DNA of 64,000 nt from positions 62,001 through 126,000 of the forward strand of contig NZ_JAIMBY010000007.1 of the NCBI RefSeq assembly GCF_026191915.1, given 5' to 3'. The DNA comes from Acidiphilium sp. PA. Lineage in GTDB: Bacteria > Pseudomonadota > Alphaproteobacteria > Acetobacterales > Acetobacteraceae. The notes beneath the pieces are model-generated. The model saw only the letters and a list, made by a program, of their open reading frames with translations, ran no database searches and was not told the DNA's origin. A program made the position numbers and the translations under genes. Shown piece after piece: positions 28,150-39,086 of this stretch. Position 1 is the first letter of the stretch; each line of letters starts with the position of its first letter.

Positions 28150-28260
28150 GGAGATCGAAATCCGCTTCGCTTGCTGTGATGACAGGCGGTACCACACAAT
28201 CTAAAATTGTGTAAATCAATTTCGCACATCGACCACGCGGCATCGGTAATCCCAGGGCGA

Positions 28261-29067
28261 TCAGGGAAAGTCAAAACCATATGCATCCATGCGCAGGATG
28301 GCGTGTTCGGTGGAATTGTGCAGGCGCCGCGCGGTGGGCGCGTCGCCGGCGGCGCCGATGGCGGTGAACAGCGGCAGGAGATGTTCCTCGGTCGGGTGTT
28401 CATCGGCGGCATGCGGCGCACGAGTGCGATAGTGGATCAGCGCCTCGACGTCATGAGCGGCGATGTGCTGATCCATCCAGGCGCTGAACGCGGTAACGTC
28501 GGCGGTTTCCGGCGCATCGACCGCCTGGCCGCGAAAGCGGCGGAGGTCGTGGGTGAAGCTGCCGGAGCCGATGATCAGCACGCCTTCGGCGCGGAGCGGC
28601 GCGAGGGCCCGGCCGATGGCGTAGGCATGGGCGGGGCCGCGGTGCGATTGCACGGAAAGTTGCAGGACCGGCACATCGGCAGCCGGATAGGCGAGCATCA
28701 TCGGCACCCAGGCGCCATGATCGAGACCGCGGGCGTGATCGATGCCGGTGGGAAAGCCGGCCGCCGCGAGCAGGTCCGCGATATGGGCGGCAAGCGTGGC
28801 ATCGCCGGGTGCCGGGTACTGGATTTCGAACAGGGCGCGCGGAAACCCGCCGAAATCATGGATGGTCTGGTTGCGCGCAACCGCGTTGACCATGGGGCGT
28901 TCGGTCTCCCAATGCGCGGAGACCATCAGCACGGCGTTCGGCCGGGGCAGGGTGGTGCCGAGATGGGCAAGGAAGTCGCGCGCCGGCGTGCGGGTAATCG
29001 CCAGCATCGGCGAGCCATGGCTGACGAAAATACTGGGCAGGGGGGCCGGGGTCTCGCTATCCATCAT
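28261..29067 (-). CDS. Class III extradiol ring-cleavage dioxygenase (DODA-type)
   Basis: 268 residues, matching the 4,5-DOPA extradiol dioxygenase-like (YgiD/LigB-related) family. The metal ligands are expected in FVSHGSPM near residue 17 and LMVSAHWET near 50; further conserved segments are HARGLDHGAWVPMMLAYP and SGSFTHDLRRF. These enzymes cleave catecholic compounds using a divalent metal. It starts within a few bases of the DoxX-family gene stop (29064-29067), so the two are one transcription unit, with a divergent LysR gene as probable regulator. Confidence 0.9.
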   Translation of the reverse strand: MMDSETPAPLPSIFVSHGSPMLAITRTPARDFLAHLGTTLPRPNAVLMVSAHWETERPMVNAVARNQTIHDFGGFPRALFEIQYPAPGDATLAAHIADLLAAAGFPTGIDHARGLDHGAWVPMMLAYPAADVPVLQLSVQSHRGPAHAYAIGRALAPLRAEGVLIIGSGSFTHDLRRFRGQAVDAPETADVTAFSAWMDQHIAAHDVEALIHYRTRAPHAADEHPTEEHLLPLFTAIGAAGDAPTARRLHNSTEHAILRMDAYGFDFP

Positions 29068-29489
29068 ACGGCTCGCTGGTTGAAGGGGGTTGGAACGAGA
29101 GCATAGGCACCGTCGCCGAGCAGGGCCAGTGTGATCAGGCCAATCGTCCAGAAGGCCGGATATTCCCAGCCGCCGCCGGGGGCGTTGAAGAAGAAGCCGT
29201 TGTGGCTATGGACCAGAATGATGGCGCCGATCAGGTCCGGTGCGATCAGCAAGGCGGCGAGGCGGGGCCAGATACCCAGGATGAGGGCGATACCCGCGAT
29301 GAGTTCCGCCACGATGACAACCAGCCCGAAGACCGGCGGCAGGCCGAGGCTGGCGAAGTATTTTTCGGTCCCGGCGGGGGTGAAAACGAAATATTTCAAG
29401 CTGGCATGGGCAAGGAACAGCGCGCCCATGCTGACCCTGAGCAGGAGGGCGCCGTAGGGGGCGGTGCGGTTGTCGATGGCATTATGCAT
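29064..29489 (-). CDS. DoxX-family membrane protein
   Basis: 141 residues with four hydrophobic segments (LLLRVSMGALFLAHASLKY, VFGLVVIVAELIAGIALILG, LIAPDLIGAIILVHSH, FWTIGLITLALLGDGAYAL). This matches the DoxX family, whose members form membrane oxidoreductase-associated complexes or are linked to thiosulfate:quinone reduction and oxidative stress. AGGAGAT precedes the start (aaggagatcat on the minus strand). It is first in a two-gene unit with the dioxygenase and is divergent from a LysR regulator 70 bp away. Confidence 0.85.
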   Translation of the reverse strand: MHNAIDNRTAPYGALLLRVSMGALFLAHASLKYFVFTPAGTEKYFASLGLPPVFGLVVIVAELIAGIALILGIWPRLAALLIAPDLIGAIILVHSHNGFFFNAPGGGWEYPAFWTIGLITLALLGDGAYALVPTPFNQRAV

Positions 29490-30484
29490 GATGATCTCCT
29501 TTGCAGCATGATATAGACTTGCACCGATCAGGGAGACATTCCCGAATATCGTTCATTCGTCATGCGTTTACGCATAGGGGGCCCCGTGCTCGATTGGGAT
29601 GACCTGCGCAGTTTTCTGGCAATCGCCCGCCATGGCACGCTTTCGGCGGCGGCGCGGGCGCTGGGCGTGCGGCAATCAACGATGGGGCGGCGCCTGGCCG
29701 CGTTGGAAGCACGCGCGGGCGCACGGCTGCTGGTGCGCACGCCGCGCGGGTTCGTGCTGACCGCCGCGGGCGAGGCGGTACGCGGCGAGGTCGAGCGGAT
29801 GGAACAGGCCGCGTTCGCCGTCGAGCGGACCGTGAGCGGGCGCGATATCCGGCTCGAAGGCGTGGTGCGGCTGACCACGGTGGAGGGGTTCGCCGAAGTG
29901 GCGCTGATGCCGGTGCTGGCGGCGCTGGCGCGCGACTATCCGGGCATCGTGGTCGAACTGATCGGCGCGGACCGGACGCTCAGTCTCGCGGCGGGTGAGG
30001 CGGACCTCGCGATCCGCATGGCGCGGCCACGCGGGCAGTCGATCCTGGCGCGGCGGGTGGGTTCGGTGCGGTTCGGCCTTTATGCCAGTGCCGGCTATCT
30101 TGCGGCGCACGGCGTGCCGGATTTCAAGGCGGGCGGCGGTGCCGGGCATCGGCTGATCCTGACGCGCGATGAAACCGGGATGTATCCCGAAATCGACCGG
30201 CTGGTGGCGCTGGCGCCACAGGCGGTGCCGGCGCTGCGGGCCGATAACCGGGCGAGCCACATCGCGGCGGCGCGGGCGGGGCTGGGAATTGCGGTGCTGG
30301 CGCATCACACGGCACGGGGGACCGGTCTGGTGCGCCTGGCCTCGCCCGATCTGGGCGGGCGCGAGATCTGGCTGGCACAGCATCGCGACACGCGCGAGAC
30401 GCCGCGCATTCGCGCGGTGGCCGAGGCGATCGCGGCGGCGTTGCGGGCGGCGGCGCCATGGTTCAGCGGCGATGACGCGGCGGC

Positions 30485-31933
<1,449 letters not shown>

Positions 31934-31977
31934 TTCCAATAATTGGGAGGTCCGACCGGAAAAGCGAACCCCGCTTG

Positions 31978-32544
31978 TCAATTAACGGCGTAATATACCG
32001 GATTTTTTGTCGTTGCTTCGAGGAACGTCGGGGGCGGGAGGCTGTTGCCAATACTCAAGCTGTATCCCCGGGGACGACCAACCGGCTTTTCAAGTTCGGC
32101 CAGCTTGAATTGGCTTGGCCATGTCTTGATCACCCCATCATTGACGCTCAGGCCGCTCGGAATATAAGCGGCCAATTGCCGTACTATGGTTTTGCCCGAG
32201 TAGGATTTTCCGCCGGTATGGCTGGTGGCGACCCCGGGGATAACAAAAACATGAAACGTGCCGCCTTCCGTACCACTTACGACGATATCGAAATGAGCCT
32301 TGCTGTCTCGTTGATGAATTCCCTTGGTGATCTTGATCGTTGCGGTACTGCTGGCAAGAGCCGCTCTCACAGCCTTGAATTTGGCATCCATACCGACGGG
32401 GTCATCACCGCTCATCCCGGCAATCAAACTGATTTGGCCAGCTAGATCAATCATTTCAGCCTCGCTTAAACTGCTTTCGTGATTACTCCATTTCCCTTGG
32501 TTTGACATGCCCTTCCACCCGGTTTCACATGTGATGATAGCCAT
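31978..32544 (-). CDS. Hypothetical protein, AT-richer orphan
   Basis: About 188 residues from ATG 32544 (GGAG 11 bases upstream); ATG 32508 is another choice. No family recognised. Features are an acidic helical part (SLSEAEMIDLAGQISLIAGM, DDPVGMDAKFKAVRAALAS), a Ser/Thr-rich strand-like middle (GTEGGTFHVFVIPGVATSH) and the tail ATTKNPVYYAVN. Line 32281-32340 has 27 of 60 G+C (45%), far below the flanking genes, and codon use differs, which suggests recent acquisition. It ends 45 bases before the fumC start on the same strand but its function is unlikely to be related. Confidence 0.6.
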   Translation of the reverse strand: MAIITCETGWKGMSNQGKWSNHESSLSEAEMIDLAGQISLIAGMSGDDPVGMDAKFKAVRAALASSTATIKITKGIHQRDSKAHFDIVVSGTEGGTFHVFVIPGVATSHTGGKSYSGKTIVRQLAAYIPSGLSVNDGVIKTWPSQFKLAELEKPVGRPRGYSLSIGNSLPPPTFLEATTKNPVYYAVN

Positions 32545-32683
32545 GATCAGCATCGCTCCAAATTGTGGTAGTCGCAACCTTAAGATGTTTCCAATCCGAA
32601 AGTAAGCCAAAATCGAACGTAATTTTAGAAATTTTCACCGGCCTTGACGCCGCTATTTCGATTTCGTTTCATGCTGCGGTCGC

Positions 32684-32690
32684 AAGGAGA
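32684..32690 (+). promoter_or_regulatory. Ribosome binding site deciding the DUF427 start
   Basis: AAGGAGA, 6 bases before ATG 32697, selects this start over the frame opening at 32565. Confidence 0.75.
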
Positions 32691-32696
32691 CACATT

Positions 32697-32978
32697 ATGG
32701 TCAAGGCCATCTGGAATGAAACGGTCATAGCGGAATCGGATGATACCGTGGTGGTCGAGGGCAACCACTATTTCCCGCTCGCCGCGGTGCGCGCCGAGGT
32801 CCTGCGGCCGAGCGCGACCACGTCGCGCTGCCCGTGGAAGGGCACCGCGAATTACTACTCGGTCGCGGTGGACGGCGCGACCAATACGGATGCGGCCTGG
32901 TATTATGCCGAGCCGCTGGCCGCTGCGGCCGCCATCAAGGGCCGCGTCGCGTTCTGGAAGGGCGTAAAAGTCGGCTAG
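32697..32978 (+). CDS. DUF427 domain protein
   Basis: 93-residue protein made entirely of one DUF427 domain: KAIWNETVIAESDDTVVVEG, then YFPLAAVRAE, and the diagnostic SRCPWKGTANYYSV followed by AAWYYAEPLAAAAAIKGRVAFW. These small beta-rich proteins are widespread in bacteria and fungi; their biochemical role is unsettled. It stands alone here, with its own strong ribosome binding site, 7 bases from the 3' end of the convergent chemoreceptor gene. Confidence 0.93.
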   Translation: MVKAIWNETVIAESDDTVVVEGNHYFPLAAVRAEVLRPSATTSRCPWKGTANYYSVAVDGATNTDAAWYYAEPLAAAAAIKGRVAFWKGVKVG

Positions 32979-32984
32979 GACCGG

Positions 32985-34811
32985 CTACGCCCGTCGGAGC
33001 GCTGGCTGGCGTCCCTGCATGGTCTGCTTTGCCAGAGCAAACCGGGCGATGAGGCTCGAAAGATGATCGGAATCCGTCGCGAGGCTGCCGGCGGCGGCGG
33101 TGGATTGCTGGACCATCGCGGCGTTCTGTTGGGTTGCCTGATCCATCGCGTTGATCGCGGTATTGATCTGGGTGAGTCCGGTCGATTGTTCCTGCGCCGA
33201 AGCGGCAATCTCGGCGACGATGCCGTCGATGGTGGAAACCTGCGTCGCGATGCGGTTCAGGCTCTTCCCCGCCTCATCGACCAGTTCGACGCCGGTTTTG
33301 ACCTGGCTGCCCGACATTTTGATCAACGACGTGATTTCCTTGGCCGCATCGGCGGAGCGCTGTGCCAATGCGCGCACCTCGGAGGCGACGACCGCGAAGC
33401 CGCGTCCGGCATCACCGGCGCGCGCGGCCTCGATGCCCGCGTTCAGCGCGAGAAGATTGGTCTGGAACGCGATTTCGTCGATCACGCCTGTGATATTGCC
33501 GATCTGGGTCGAAGATTGAACGATGCCCGTCATGGCATCGACCGCGCGGCCCACCACGTCGCCCGAGCGTTCGGAATCTTCCCGCGCCGTCTGCACCAGT
33601 TTGCGGGCCTGAACCGCACCCTCGGCGGTGCGGCGTACTGTCGCGGTAATCTGGTCGAGCGCGGCTGCGGTCTGTTCGAGGTTGGCCGCCTGTTGTTCGG
33701 TGCGGCGTGCCATGTCGTCCGAGGCGCTGGCGATCTGGCTGGACCCGGCGCGGATCGTATCGGTCGCACCGGACACATCGGCCATCGTGGCATGCAGCTT
33801 CGTGACCGCGTCGTTGAAATCGGCGCGCAGTTTTTCGTATTCGGCGGCAAACGGGGTGTTGATCCGATGCAGCAGATCACCGTCGGCGAGGCGACTGAGC
33901 CCGCCCGCGACGGCGCTGACCACGGTGGTGAGCTGGGTGTTCATTGCGGCCCGCAAACTCTCCGCTTGCGCGCGTTCAGCCTCGCGCAGCTGGCGGGCTT
34001 CGTTCGCCTCGGATTCCAGGCGGCGCTTTTCCAGCCCATCGAGCCGAAACTGGTCGATCGCCATCGCCAGCGTGCCGATTTCATCGGATCGGTCAGTCCC
34101 CCTGATGGCAACATCGAGCCTGCCGGCGCCCACCGCGCCGGTCTGCACGGCAAGGTCTGACAGCGGCAGCGCGATGTTGCGCGACAGCCAGAACGCGACG
34201 CCGAAGATCAGGAGCAGAATCGGCAGGGCAAAAGCCGCGAAGTCCCAGAGCAGGGCGTCGAAATCATGTTGCACATCGTCAAGGTAGATGCCGGTGCCGA
34301 TCACCCAGTCCCAAGGTGCGAAATATTCCACCATCGCGACTTTCTGAACCGGCGTTTTCGAGCCGGGCTTGGGAAACCGGTAGAACGTCGGCCGGTGATC
34401 GCCCGCCACGGCGCGCCGTTCCATCACGCGGTTGAGGTACACGCCATCCGGGTCGTGCAGGTTCCATGTGTCCTGGCCGACCAGTTTCGGATCGGGCGGG
34501 AAGACGATGCGGACCGCTTTGCTGTTGTTGACGAATATATATCCGTCCTTGCCATACCCCATCTGGCCGATGATCCGCGCGGCCTTGGCCTTGGCGGCAG
34601 CCTCGCTGATCTGTCCCGCTTCTTCCCGCTGGTAGATCGAGGCAGCGACCGAGCGCGCCATTTGAGCGAGGACGTCGGTTTTGGCGATCCGATCGGCCAG
34701 CATGGTGCGATAGAGCAGATGCAGCGCAAACGCACAGAGACAGACAAAGCCAACCAGGCTGATTGCCGCGGTCAGGTAAAGCTTGTGTCGAACATTCAGT
34801 TTCAAAACCAC
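32985..34811 (-). CDS. Methyl-accepting chemotaxis protein with single Cache sensor
   Basis: Chemoreceptor of 608 residues. TM1 ([20 protein letters not shown]) is followed by a periplasmic single-Cache (sCache_2-like) domain with [31 protein letters not shown] and [13 protein letters not shown], then TM2, a HAMP linker ([21 protein letters not shown]) and a signalling domain with the hairpin tip region [23 protein letters not shown]. sCache_2 domains often bind small organic acids. No CheA/CheB/CheR genes are near, and the C-terminus ([11 protein letters not shown]) shows no NWETF-type pentapeptide. It fits the motile lifestyle implied by flgI/fliX. Confidence 0.93.
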   Translation of the reverse strand: MVLKLNVRHKLYLTAAISLVGFVCLCAFALHLLYRTMLADRIAKTDVLAQMARSVAASIYQREEAGQISEAAAKAKAARIIGQMGYGKDGYIFVNNSKAVRIVFPPDPKLVGQDTWNLHDPDGVYLNRVMERRAVAGDHRPTFYRFPKPGSKTPVQKVAMVEYFAPWDWVIGTGIYLDDVQHDFDALLWDFAAFALPILLLIFGVAFWLSRNIALPLSDLAVQTGAVGAGRLDVAIRGTDRSDEIGTLAMAIDQFRLDGLEKRRLESEANEARQLREAERAQAESLRAAMNTQLTTVVSAVAGGLSRLADGDLLHRINTPFAAEYEKLRADFNDAVTKLHATMADVSGATDTIRAGSSQIASASDDMARRTEQQAANLEQTAAALDQITATVRRTAEGAVQARKLVQTAREDSERSGDVVGRAVDAMTGIVQSSTQIGNITGVIDEIAFQTNLLALNAGIEAARAGDAGRGFAVVASEVRALAQRSADAAKEITSLIKMSGSQVKTGVELVDEAGKSLNRIATQVSTIDGIVAEIAASAQEQSTGLTQINTAINAMDQATQQNAAMVQQSTAAAGSLATDSDHLSSLIARFALAKQTMQGRQPALRRA

Positions 34812-34901
34812 TGGGCGTCATCCTTGCTGCAACCGCTATGATCGGCAGACTAAGGCGCAAAGATTAACGCCGGGTTATGCGCTCTCCGGTCGCGCGGTGG
34901 G

Positions 34902-35708
34902 TCACGCCGCCGCGTGGGCCGGCGTCGCGTAGCCCAACTGCGCAGCGAGGTTGCCAAGCGTACGCACCGCGATGGTCTCATCGCGATGGGTTGCAGCGGA
35001 TCGAGCCGCACCGAGCTCGCTCACCGGGTCGCTGAACGGGGTGGGTCTGCGGCGTTGCGCATGCAGGAAACGCGCGATCGGCCCGCGGTCGGCCAGGTCG
35101 AGGAAGGACGCGATGGCGTCAGCCGCGCGATCGGCGTTGCCGATCAGATCCTCATGCGCAATGGTAAAGTGGCGATGGTCCCCCAACGCACCGAGGAAAC
35201 GGCGGATTTCAACGACATATTGCCGCCATATCGAAAGGCCCGCCTCGTAGCTGCCAATCCACCCCTTGCGGGCGAGCGACCGGGCGACGCTCGCGGGATG
35301 ACGGTGGATGTGGATGAATTTCGCCGCCGGCAAGACCTCCGCGATCAGCTCGAGACAGGAGCCCGACAGGGGCAGAATGGGGGTTGCCTCGGTACGGCCC
35401 GACAGCAGGGCAGGATCGGCGTAAGGCGGGTGCTTGTCGCCCCAGATCCTTGTGTTGATGCCGAGTTGTTCGCGGTAGAACCGCTCGATCGTGGCACCGG
35501 CGTGGCGGCGCTGGAACGCCCGCCAATCGGCCTGGAATTCCTCCCCGATCAGATCGTCGCGCGCACTGGCGGGATCGAGCCGGTGCTTGAGGTCCGCGAA
35601 CACCCGGGATTCGTTGGTGATCCTGATGTCCGGGTGCTGGTTCAGCACATGACACAGAAATGTGGTGCCCGAGCGCGGTGCGCCCACGATCATCAAAGGT
35701 TGCGACAT
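34902..35708 (-). CDS. Sulfotransferase family protein
   Basis: 268 residues from ATG 35708. The start MSQPLMIVGAPRSGTTFLCH holds the 5'-phosphosulfate loop (APRSGTTF), and the 3'-phosphate contact is likely in FIHIHRHPASVARSLARKGW. It therefore resembles PAPS-dependent sulfotransferases, acting on an unknown carbohydrate, lipid or peptide. The longer open frame (to 35999) runs antisense into the ABC ATPase gene and is not credible as N-terminus. No sulfate-activation genes are adjacent. It is a different subfamily from the gene at 26974. Confidence 0.85.
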   Translation of the reverse strand: MSQPLMIVGAPRSGTTFLCHVLNQHPDIRITNESRVFADLKHRLDPASARDDLIGEEFQADWRAFQRRHAGATIERFYREQLGINTRIWGDKHPPYADPALLSGRTEATPILPLSGSCLELIAEVLPAAKFIHIHRHPASVARSLARKGWIGSYEAGLSIWRQYVVEIRRFLGALGDHRHFTIAHEDLIGNADRAADAIASFLDLADRGPIARFLHAQRRRPTPFSDPVSELGAARSAATHRDETIAVRTLGNLAAQLGYATPAHAAA

Positions 35709-35814
35709 TGTTGCTCCATCACGACAGTGTGACAGAGCTGGGCTGATGACCGCGCGGTTTCCAGCCCGGATTTCGTAACTTTCGGTAAGGTCGCGTCCCG
35801 GCAGCGCGGCGCGG

Positions 35815-37134
35815 TTATTCCTCCTCGATATCCTCGAGGCTGAATTGCTGACCCTCCTCATCGTAGGCATAGAGCTCCGCGTAGCGGCCCCAGGAAATGG
35901 CGGTGCGCAGCGTCTCCTCGGCGCGCTCGGGCGACATGTGGTCCTCCAGCTCGTCACGGAATCGCACGGCGGAGGCCCGATGATTCCACCGTTCGTCAAT
36001 CACCTGGCGGATCGCTGCGACCAGTTTGACATGGGTACGCGCCGCCTCGGCAAAGATTTTCTTGCGCTCGTCGGTATCGGCGTGGACAAATCTGCGGCCC
36101 TGGTCGGTCAGGCGGATGTCGCCTTCCTCGAGTTCGGCGAAATGCAGCAGCTGCAAGGTCTCGCCGAGCGGCAGCAGTTCATCGGCCTCATATTGCAGCA
36201 CGGCGGCCAGCGCGGGCAGATCGGCCCGGCCATTATAGGGTTCGGCGGCGAGGGTTTCCATCAGCCCCGACATCAGATTGGTGCCGATCGGGTGGAGCGG
36301 CGTCGCGAATCCGGTGGCCGGTTTGGCCGCGGCGGCGCGCAGGTCGGCCGGGGTCTTGCGGCGGGTCATCACTGCGTAGATGTCGTCGACCATCTGGCGG
36401 AAGGCAGGGTCGAGCCGGTTGCGCGGATGGGCGAACGGCACGGTCATTTCATGGGCGACACGGCCGGGATCGGACGAGAACACCAGGATGCGGTCGCACA
36501 TCAGCACCGCCTCCTCGATATTATGGGTGACCATCAGGATCGATTTCACCGGCAGCTTGCGCTCGGACCACAGATCGATCAGGTCGGTGCGCAGCGTTTC
36601 GGCGGTCAGCACATCGAGCGCCGAAAACGGCTCGTCCATCAACAGCAGATCCGGGTGCGTGACCAGCGCCCGCGCCAGGCCGACACGCTGACGCATGCCG
36701 CCGGAAAGCTCCTTGGGATAGGCGCTTTCATAGCCACCGAGGCCGATCAGGTCGATCGCCTCCTCGGCGCGGGTCTCACGGATCGCGCGCGATACCCCCA
36801 TCGCCTCGAGACCGATTTCGACGTTTTCCTGCACCGAAAGCCAGGGAAACAGCGCGAAGCTCTGAAACACCATCGCGATGCCCCGCACCGGTCCGCGGAC
36901 CGGCTTGCCCTGCCAGGTGACATCACCGCTGGTCGGGCGCAACAGGCCGGCGATGATCCGCAGCAGCGTGGATTTGCCCGATCCCGAACGGCCGAGCAGC
37001 CCGACGATTTCGCCCTCGAACAGCCGCACATTGACATCGTCGAGCACGATGAGTTCGTTGTTGGCTTCCTTCGGATAGGCCTGCCGGCAATGGCTGACTT
37101 CGAGCAGGGTATGGGTGGTGACATGCTGATCCAT
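35815..37134 (-). CDS. ABC transporter ATP-binding protein (NitT/TauT type) with AAA-associated C-terminal domain
   Basis: 439 residues. The ATPase part has Walker A GRSGSGKSTLLRI, the signature LSGGMRQRVGLARAL, Walker B LLLMDEPFSALD and the switch His in VTHNIEEAV. It belongs to the nitrate/sulfonate/taurine import branch. Beyond about residue 270 it carries an extra helical domain of ~150 residues (LLPLGETLQLLHFAELEEGD, HMSPERAEETLRTAISWGRYAELYAYDEE), the AAA-associated C-terminal type found in some such transporters. ATG 37134 has GGGGA upstream. It follows the permease gene by 8 bases. No substrate-binding protein is adjacent. Confidence 0.9.
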   Translation of the reverse strand: MDQHVTTHTLLEVSHCRQAYPKEANNELIVLDDVNVRLFEGEIVGLLGRSGSGKSTLLRIIAGLLRPTSGDVTWQGKPVRGPVRGIAMVFQSFALFPWLSVQENVEIGLEAMGVSRAIRETRAEEAIDLIGLGGYESAYPKELSGGMRQRVGLARALVTHPDLLLMDEPFSALDVLTAETLRTDLIDLWSERKLPVKSILMVTHNIEEAVLMCDRILVFSSDPGRVAHEMTVPFAHPRNRLDPAFRQMVDDIYAVMTRRKTPADLRAAAAKPATGFATPLHPIGTNLMSGLMETLAAEPYNGRADLPALAAVLQYEADELLPLGETLQLLHFAELEEGDIRLTDQGRRFVHADTDERKKIFAEAARTHVKLVAAIRQVIDERWNHRASAVRFRDELEDHMSPERAEETLRTAISWGRYAELYAYDEEGQQFSLEDIEEE

Positions 37135-37142
37135 GGAATCCC

Positions 37143-38876
37143 CTATCCGAGATTGGTGCGGCGGCTGGCGTAGGCATAGAGCGGGCGCCACACCAGCCGG
37201 TTGAAACTCAGCACGAAGGCCGACATCACCGCGACTCCCAGCACGATCTTGCTGGTATCACCGGCGGTGGTGGCCTGCGCGATATAGGCACCCAGGCCCT
37301 TGGCCACCAGCGTGGTCTTACCCCAGGACGCCACCTCCGCGACGATCGAGGCGTTCCAGGCCGCACCGGTCGCGGTCAGCGCGCCGGTAACCAGATACGG
37401 CATGATGCCGGGAATGATCAGGCGGCGCCACCGCAGCCAGCCGCGCAGACCGAAACTGGCGGCAACCTCCTTGAGGTCACCCGGCAGCGCCGAGGCGCCG
37501 GCGACGACGTTGAACAGAATATACCATTGCGTGCCCAGGATCATCAGCGGCGTGAGCCAGATGTTCGGCAGGAGGCGGAAGGCGACGATGCCGGCCACCA
37601 CGAGCGGAAACAGCAGATTCGCCGGAAACGCCGCCAGGAACTGCGCGACCGGCTGCACCAGCTTGGTCGCCTTCGGGCGCAGACCGACCCACACACCCAC
37701 CGGCACCCAGATCGCGCAGGAGATGAGCAGGGCGGCGAGCACGCGCGCCAAAGTGAAAAACGCATCGATCACGCAGGTCAGCAGATCGGACCAGGCGAGA
37801 TGCGCCGCACAGAACGTCGCCACCTGCCAGAACGCATAGCCGGCCGCGGCGATCACCAGGGCGTAGAACACGCCATCGCCCAGTCTGGACGAGGTCCTGC
37901 CCGCCTTCAGCGAGGCGAAGGTACGTTCGGCGCGACCGAGGCGGAGCCGGCCGATCACAGCGACGCGATCACCCACCCAGCCGGCGGCCTCGCGCAGAAT
38001 AAAGGTCCGGCGCACCAGTTTCAGCACCCAGGGCTCGCCCGCCGAGACGGTCTGCACGGTTTCGAAGCGGAATTTGTCGGACCAGGCGACCAGCGGGCGG
38101 AACAGCAGCTGATCGTACAGCAGTATCACCACCAGCATGGTGAACACGGCTTCGAAAATCGCCAGCAGATCGCGCCGTTGCAGTGCTACCGCCACATAGG
38201 AGCCGATGCCGGGTAGAGTGAACGTCGTGTTGCCGACCGTGATGGCCTCGGCATAGACGACGAAGAACCACCCGCCCGACATCGACAGCATCATGTTCCA
38301 CACCAGGCCGGGAACGGCGAACGGCACGTCGAGCCGCCAGAACCGCTGCCAGGGCGAAAGACCAAAGCTGCGGCAGGCTTCATCGAGATCGGAGGGTTCC
38401 GTGGTGAGCGACTGGTAGAAGCTGAACGTCATGTTCCAGGCCTGGCCGGTGAACACCGCGAAAATCGCGGCACATTCGGCGCCAAGCTGCTGGCCCGGAA
38501 ACAGATTGACGAAGAACAGCACCGTGACCGACAGGAACCCGAGGATCGGGATCGATTGCAGGATGTCGAGCATCGGGATGATGATGATGGCGGCGCGCCG
38601 GCTTTTGGCGGCCAGCGTCGCGACCAGGAAGGTGAAGATCAGCGAGAGGAACAGGGCCGCGAACATCCGCAGCGTGGTGCGCACCGCATAGCCCGGCAGG
38701 TAGGCGGGATCGAGGTGAATATGCGTCGCCTGTGCGGCGGCCAGCGGCGCAAGCGTGCCGCGCGCGACGCTGACGACGCCGATCAGCACGCCCATCACGA
38801 GCAGAATCGCAGCGATGTCCCACGCGTTGGGCAGGCGGCGTCCATGCACAAGGGCAGGCGGGGCAATGCTGGTCAT
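37143..38876 (-). CDS. ABC transporter permease, tandem-domain fusion
   Basis: 577 residues from ATG 38876, about twice the usual permease size. Two binding-protein-dependent permease domains are visible: the first with FGLSPWQRFWRLDVPFAVPG as its EAA-type loop, the second with FGLRGWLRWRRLIIPGIMPY near the C-terminus. They are joined by a soluble linker (GWVGDRVAVIGRLRLGRAER). The partner ATPase is immediately downstream. Such fused permeases occur in NitT/TauT-like systems of unknown substrate; the absence of a nearby binding protein means the substrate cannot be inferred. Confidence 0.9.
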   Translation of the reverse strand: MTSIAPPALVHGRRLPNAWDIAAILLVMGVLIGVVSVARGTLAPLAAAQATHIHLDPAYLPGYAVRTTLRMFAALFLSLIFTFLVATLAAKSRRAAIIIIPMLDILQSIPILGFLSVTVLFFVNLFPGQQLGAECAAIFAVFTGQAWNMTFSFYQSLTTEPSDLDEACRSFGLSPWQRFWRLDVPFAVPGLVWNMMLSMSGGWFFVVYAEAITVGNTTFTLPGIGSYVAVALQRRDLLAIFEAVFTMLVVILLYDQLLFRPLVAWSDKFRFETVQTVSAGEPWVLKLVRRTFILREAAGWVGDRVAVIGRLRLGRAERTFASLKAGRTSSRLGDGVFYALVIAAAGYAFWQVATFCAAHLAWSDLLTCVIDAFFTLARVLAALLISCAIWVPVGVWVGLRPKATKLVQPVAQFLAAFPANLLFPLVVAGIVAFRLLPNIWLTPLMILGTQWYILFNVVAGASALPGDLKEVAASFGLRGWLRWRRLIIPGIMPYLVTGALTATGAAWNASIVAEVASWGKTTLVAKGLGAYIAQATTAGDTSKIVLGVAVMSAFVLSFNRLVWRPLYAYASRRTNLG

Positions 38877-39086
38877 GAGCAGATCCGCTTGAAAGAATTG
38901 ACGATGTCGGTCTGATGCCGGGCCCTGCGAACCTGACAGGCCCGCCATAACCCGCAATGCCCCCCTTGTCACCCACTGATTGGTTGCAGTTCGGTGATGC
39001 TTCGGACGGTTCTATTTAAGACCGATCTGGGCTATGCAACCAAACCGGCCGACTCGGACGCCCGGCAAGATGACTGGAAGGATCGC

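Noticed and set aside
38994-39086. Upstream extension of dnaN
   Set aside because: The extra 31 residues are absent from the clamp family and ATG 39087 has a good ribosome binding site.
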